Shown here: positions 61,884-64,000 of the stretch, in pieces
Numbering within the stretch: position 1 is the stretch's first letter
How the letters are laid out: each line of letters opens with the position of its first letter
Assembly: GCA_020401865.1 (NCBI GenBank)
Contig: JADCAS010000013.1
Coordinates: 51,720-115,719, forward strand
DNA: 64,000 bases
From: Phenylobacterium sp.
GTDB taxonomy: Bacteria; Pseudomonadota; Alphaproteobacteria; Caulobacterales; Caulobacteraceae
Reading direction: 5' to 3'
The notes under the pieces: generated by a model
Database searches by the model: none
Seen by the model: the letters and a program-made list of their open reading frames with translations, nothing else
What the model was told of the DNA's origin: nothing
Position numbers and translations under genes: made by a program

Positions 61884-63049
61884 CCCTGAAGCCTGCGGTG
61901 CGCATCAGCCGCCGCATCGCCGAGATCGGCAGGGCGGACTGGGACGCCTGCGCCGTATCGACAGGACATCCCTTCAACCCCTTCATCTGTTTCGATTTTC
62001 TGGACTGTGCTGAAGAGGCGGGTTGCGCCGTGGAAGCCCAGGGCTGGGGCCCTCAGCATCTGGCTGTCGAGGACGAAGCCGGTCGGGTCGCTGCGGTCAT
62101 GCCCCTCTACCTGAAGAGCCACAGCCAGGGGGAGTACATCTTCGACCACGCCTGGGCCGACGCCTACGAGAGGGCCGGCGGTCGCTACTATCCCAAGCTG
62201 CTCAGCGCCGCACCCTTCACCCCGGCCACGGGACCCCGACTGCTGGTGCGCCCGGATGTCAATCCGGAGCTGGGCCGGAAGGCCCTGCTGGGCGGCGCCC
62301 TCACCGTCTGCGAGCGCTACGGGGCCTCGGGCCTGCACGTGAACTTCCCGACCTGCGAGGAATGGACCTGGCTGGGCGAGGCCGGAATGGCCCTGCGCGA
62401 GGGCCAGCAGTACCACTGGGTCAACCGGGGCTATGCGACCTTCGACGACTTCCTCGCCGACCTGTCCTCCGGCCGGCGCAAGACCATCCGGCGCGAGCGG
62501 CGCGACGCGATCCAGGGACTGGAGATCCACTGTCTGACCGGTGCCGAACTCACGGAAGAGCACTGGGACGCCTTCTACCGGTTCTACGTGGACACAGGCT
62601 CGCGGAAATGGGGCCGGCCCTACCTCAATCGCCTCTTCTTCTCCATGCTGGGCGAGCGGATGGCGGACCGCGTGCTCCTCATCATGGCCAGGCGGAACGG
62701 GCGCTGGATCGCCGGCGCCCTCAACCTGATCGGTGGCGACTGCCTGTTCGGCCGCAACTGGGGCTGCATAGAGGATGTGCCCTTCCTGCACTTCGAGCTC
62801 TGCTACTACCAGGCCATCGAGTGGGCCATCGGCAGGGGCCTTGCGCGGGTCGAGGCCGGCGCCCAGGGTCAGCACAAGATCGCCCGCGGCTACCTGCCGG
62901 CGCCCGTCCACTCGGCCCACTTCATCGCCGACCCCGCCCTGCGCGGCCCCGTGGAGGACTATCTGCGGCGGGAGATGCAGGCCGTGGAGGAAGAGATGGA
63001 ATGGCTCTCGGAGGCCTATTCCCCCTTCCGCCAGTCGGGAGACGCCTGA
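61880..63049 (+). CDS. FemAB/GNAT-like acyltransferase (DUF482-like)
   Basis: A 389-residue protein with a GNAT-type fold. Segments HPFNPFICFDFL, VMPLYLKSHSQGEYIFDHAWADAY and NLIGGDCLFGRNWG, together with VEAGAQGQHKIARGY, are those of the DUF482 group, related to FemAB peptidoglycan-type aminoacyltransferases. The substrate is unknown. The GTG at 61880 overlaps the GDPD stop. Confidence 0.85.
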   Translation: MTLKPAVRISRRIAEIGRADWDACAVSTGHPFNPFICFDFLDCAEEAGCAVEAQGWGPQHLAVEDEAGRVAAVMPLYLKSHSQGEYIFDHAWADAYERAGGRYYPKLLSAAPFTPATGPRLLVRPDVNPELGRKALLGGALTVCERYGASGLHVNFPTCEEWTWLGEAGMALREGQQYHWVNRGYATFDDFLADLSSGRRKTIRRERRDAIQGLEIHCLTGAELTEEHWDAFYRFYVDTGSRKWGRPYLNRLFFSMLGERMADRVLLIMARRNGRWIAGALNLIGGDCLFGRNWGCIEDVPFLHFELCYYQAIEWAIGRGLARVEAGAQGQHKIARGYLPAPVHSAHFIADPALRGPVEDYLRREMQAVEEEMEWLSEAYSPFRQSGDA

Positions 63050-63092
63050 GGCCGGGCGTGCTATCCAGCGACGGTCAGACAGGGAGACCGCC

Positions 63093-63530
63093 ATGAGCCT
63101 CGACGGCGCCTACGATCCGGGCAATATCTTCGCGAAAATCCTGCGGGGCGAGGCGCCTTGCGCCCGCGTCTTCGAGGACGAGCACGCCTTCGCCTTCATG
63201 GACGTCTTCCCCCAGAGCCGGGGCCACACCCTGGTCATCCCCAAGCACTCCGACGCCCGCAACCTGCTTGAGGAGGATCCGGCGCGGCTGGCGCCCCTGA
63301 TCCTGGCCGTTCAGCGGGTGGCCAGGGCCGTGCGCGCGGCCCTGTCCCCGGACGGTCTGGTCGTGAGCCAGTTCAATGGCGCGCCGGCGGGCCAGACGGT
63401 CTACCACCTGCACTTCCACATCATCCCGCAGTGGGAGGGCGTGGCCCTGGGGCGTCACGCGGCTGGCGGCATGGCGGACCCGGACGAGCTCGCCGAGTTG
63501 GCCCGCCAGATCGCCTCGAAGATCAGCTGA
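63093..63530 (+). CDS. HIT-family nucleotide hydrolase/transferase
   Basis: A 145-residue histidine-triad protein: NIFAKILRGEAPCARVFED at the N-terminus and HLHFHIIP as the HxHxH catalytic triad. It cleaves nucleotide phosphoramidates or dinucleoside polyphosphates. ATG 63093 follows AGGGAG. It lies 43 bases after the FemAB-like gene and ends the run. Confidence 0.9.
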   Translation: MSLDGAYDPGNIFAKILRGEAPCARVFEDEHAFAFMDVFPQSRGHTLVIPKHSDARNLLEEDPARLAPLILAVQRVARAVRAALSPDGLVVSQFNGAPAGQTVYHLHFHIIPQWEGVALGRHAAGGMADPDELAELARQIASKIS

Positions 63531-63561
63531 CCTCCTCATTTCAGGGCGGAATCCGGGCGGA

Positions 63562-63675
63562 AATTGCTCCCCCAAGGGCGAGCTCCGACCGAAGGTCGGT
63601 GAGGGGGTCAAACCCCGTCATCGCTGACCCCCTCCGCCGCGCTGCGCGCGTCACCTCCCCCTGGGGGGAGGAATT
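63562..63675. repeat. AATT-bordered palindromic repeat, copy C, orientation reversed
   Basis: Two half-units back to back: AATTGCTCCCCC...GGTGAGGGGGT (63562-63608) and ACCCCCTCCG...GGGGGGAGGAATT (63627-63675). In copies A and B the AATT ends face inward; here they face outward. The IS630-like element starts directly after the second AATT. Confidence 0.65.
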
Positions 63676-63676
63676 A

Positions 63677-64000
63677 GAGCGGTTTCTCTGCGCTGTGAAT
63701 CGGGAGGGATTCCCAAATCATTGATGGGGTGATTCAAGCTGCGTGCTGGTGAAGGAGGCCGGCATGCATGGGTCATCCTTTGTCATGTGATCTTCGAGAT
63801 CGGGCGTTGGCGGCGGTGGACGCCGGGCTGAGCCGGCGGGGCGCGGCGGCGCGGTTCGGGGTGAGCGCGGCCAGCGTGATCCGCTGGGACCAGCTGCGCC
63901 GCCAGCAGGGCCATGCCCGCCCCAAGCCGCAGGGCGGCGACAAGACCTCGCACAGGATCGAGGCCCATGCCGAGGTGATCCTGGAGGCTGTACGGGTCCA
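63677..64000 (+). mobile_element. IS630-type element, left end (continues past window)
   Basis: A stretch of about 90 bases (63677-63767) unlike the repeat or the HIT gene precedes a transposase reading frame. A TA dinucleotide (63675-63676) is at the junction, the target IS630 duplicates. The exact end is a guess: the terminal inverted repeat cannot be checked without the other end. Confidence 0.55.
63768..64000 (+). CDS. IS630-type transposase, N-terminal part (3' end outside window)
   Basis: ATG 63768 opens MGHPLSCDLRDRALAAVDAG, followed by LSRRGAAARFGVSAASVIRW, a helix-turn-helix typical of the N-terminal half of IS630-family transposases, then a basic linker. GGAGG lies nine bases upstream. 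77 residues are inside the window; the DDE catalytic domain lies beyond. Confidence 0.82.
   Translation, partial: MGHPLSCDLRDRALAAVDAGLSRRGAAARFGVSAASVIRWDQLRRQQGHARPKPQGGDKTSHRIEAHAEVILEAVRV

Noticed and set aside
53472..63690. CRISPR array in the repeat-rich region
   Set aside because: The repeats are palindromic, unequally spaced and of mixed orientation, with no regular spacers and no cas genes.

Overview
The window is a gene-dense, high-GC stretch of chromosome with no gene-free stretch longer than about 260 bases. Gene content suggests an alphaproteobacterium, most likely a Caulobacterales member such as Phenylobacterium: two TonB-dependent receptors, many acyl-CoA, crotonase, TetR and dioxygenase genes, an alphaproteobacterial LexA box of the GTTC-N7-GTTC type, and many ATGA or GTGA stop/start overlaps. 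The genus is inference from gene style only.

Layout. (1) 1-8363: the C-terminal part of a urea/guanidine-type biotin carboxylase and an allophanate hydrolase, facing a three-gene ABC importer (ATPase, permease, lipoprotein). Across a divergent intergenic region lie an isopenicillin-N-synthase-like 2OG-Fe(II) oxygenase and an unknown protein. Two copies of a TATTAC-N14-GTAAYA inverted repeat sit between importer and oxygenase. (2) 8341-20054: a probable catabolic regulon with a TonB receptor, GPH-type MFS transporter, TetR regulator, hotdog protein, acyl-CoA dehydrogenase, metal-dependent amidohydrolase/decarboxylase, two PhyH-type dioxygenases, an aldo/keto reductase and an alpha/beta hydrolase. 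Four copies of one 20-bp operator-like site (right half GTCAATA, invariant) lie at exactly the promoters expected to control it. (3) 20080-22170: an apparently less GC-rich insert with a Fic/antitoxin pair whose Fic motif is altered, and a TetR-FabA pair behind a perfect 14-bp palindrome. (4) 22209-36652: TetR/hydrolase/NmrA group, DUF1801, TauD-type dioxygenase, FAD oxidoreductase, an unknown gene behind a LexA box, DEAD-box helicase, pabC-pabB, a Fur-box siderophore receptor, an amidase and an LprI-like lipoprotein.

(5) 36724-47666: TetR-GST, metallo-beta-lactamase-fold hydrolase, haloalkane dehalogenase, DUF1330, crotonase, SDR, an oligopeptide-type binding lipoprotein and a MacA/ABC/MacB export system whose adaptor carries LTxxQ-like helices. 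(6) 47682-53471: RsuA-type pseudouridine synthase, HEAT-repeat DNA alkylation repair protein, tRNA-Asn, an unknown beta-rich protein, a SRPBCC-MarR pair with its own operator, and Mpl. (7) 53483-64000: an acyl-CoA dehydrogenase / APH-like kinase / small DUF6285-like protein / enoyl-CoA hydratase module that resembles the LvaABC 4-hydroxyacyl-CoA route, two membrane glycosyltransferases, a DUF3617 protein, a RidA-GDPD-FemAB-like-HIT run, and the left end of an IS630-type element. Three copies of a palindromic AATT-bordered repeat occur here; one supplies the C-terminus of a glycosyltransferase and one abuts the IS.

The strongest leads for new biology are the shared-operator catabolic regulon (8-20 kb), the oxygenase/importer pair with duplicated operators, the LexA-controlled unknown gene, and the Lva-like kinase module. 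No search or alignment program was run; all family calls are by motif recognition.
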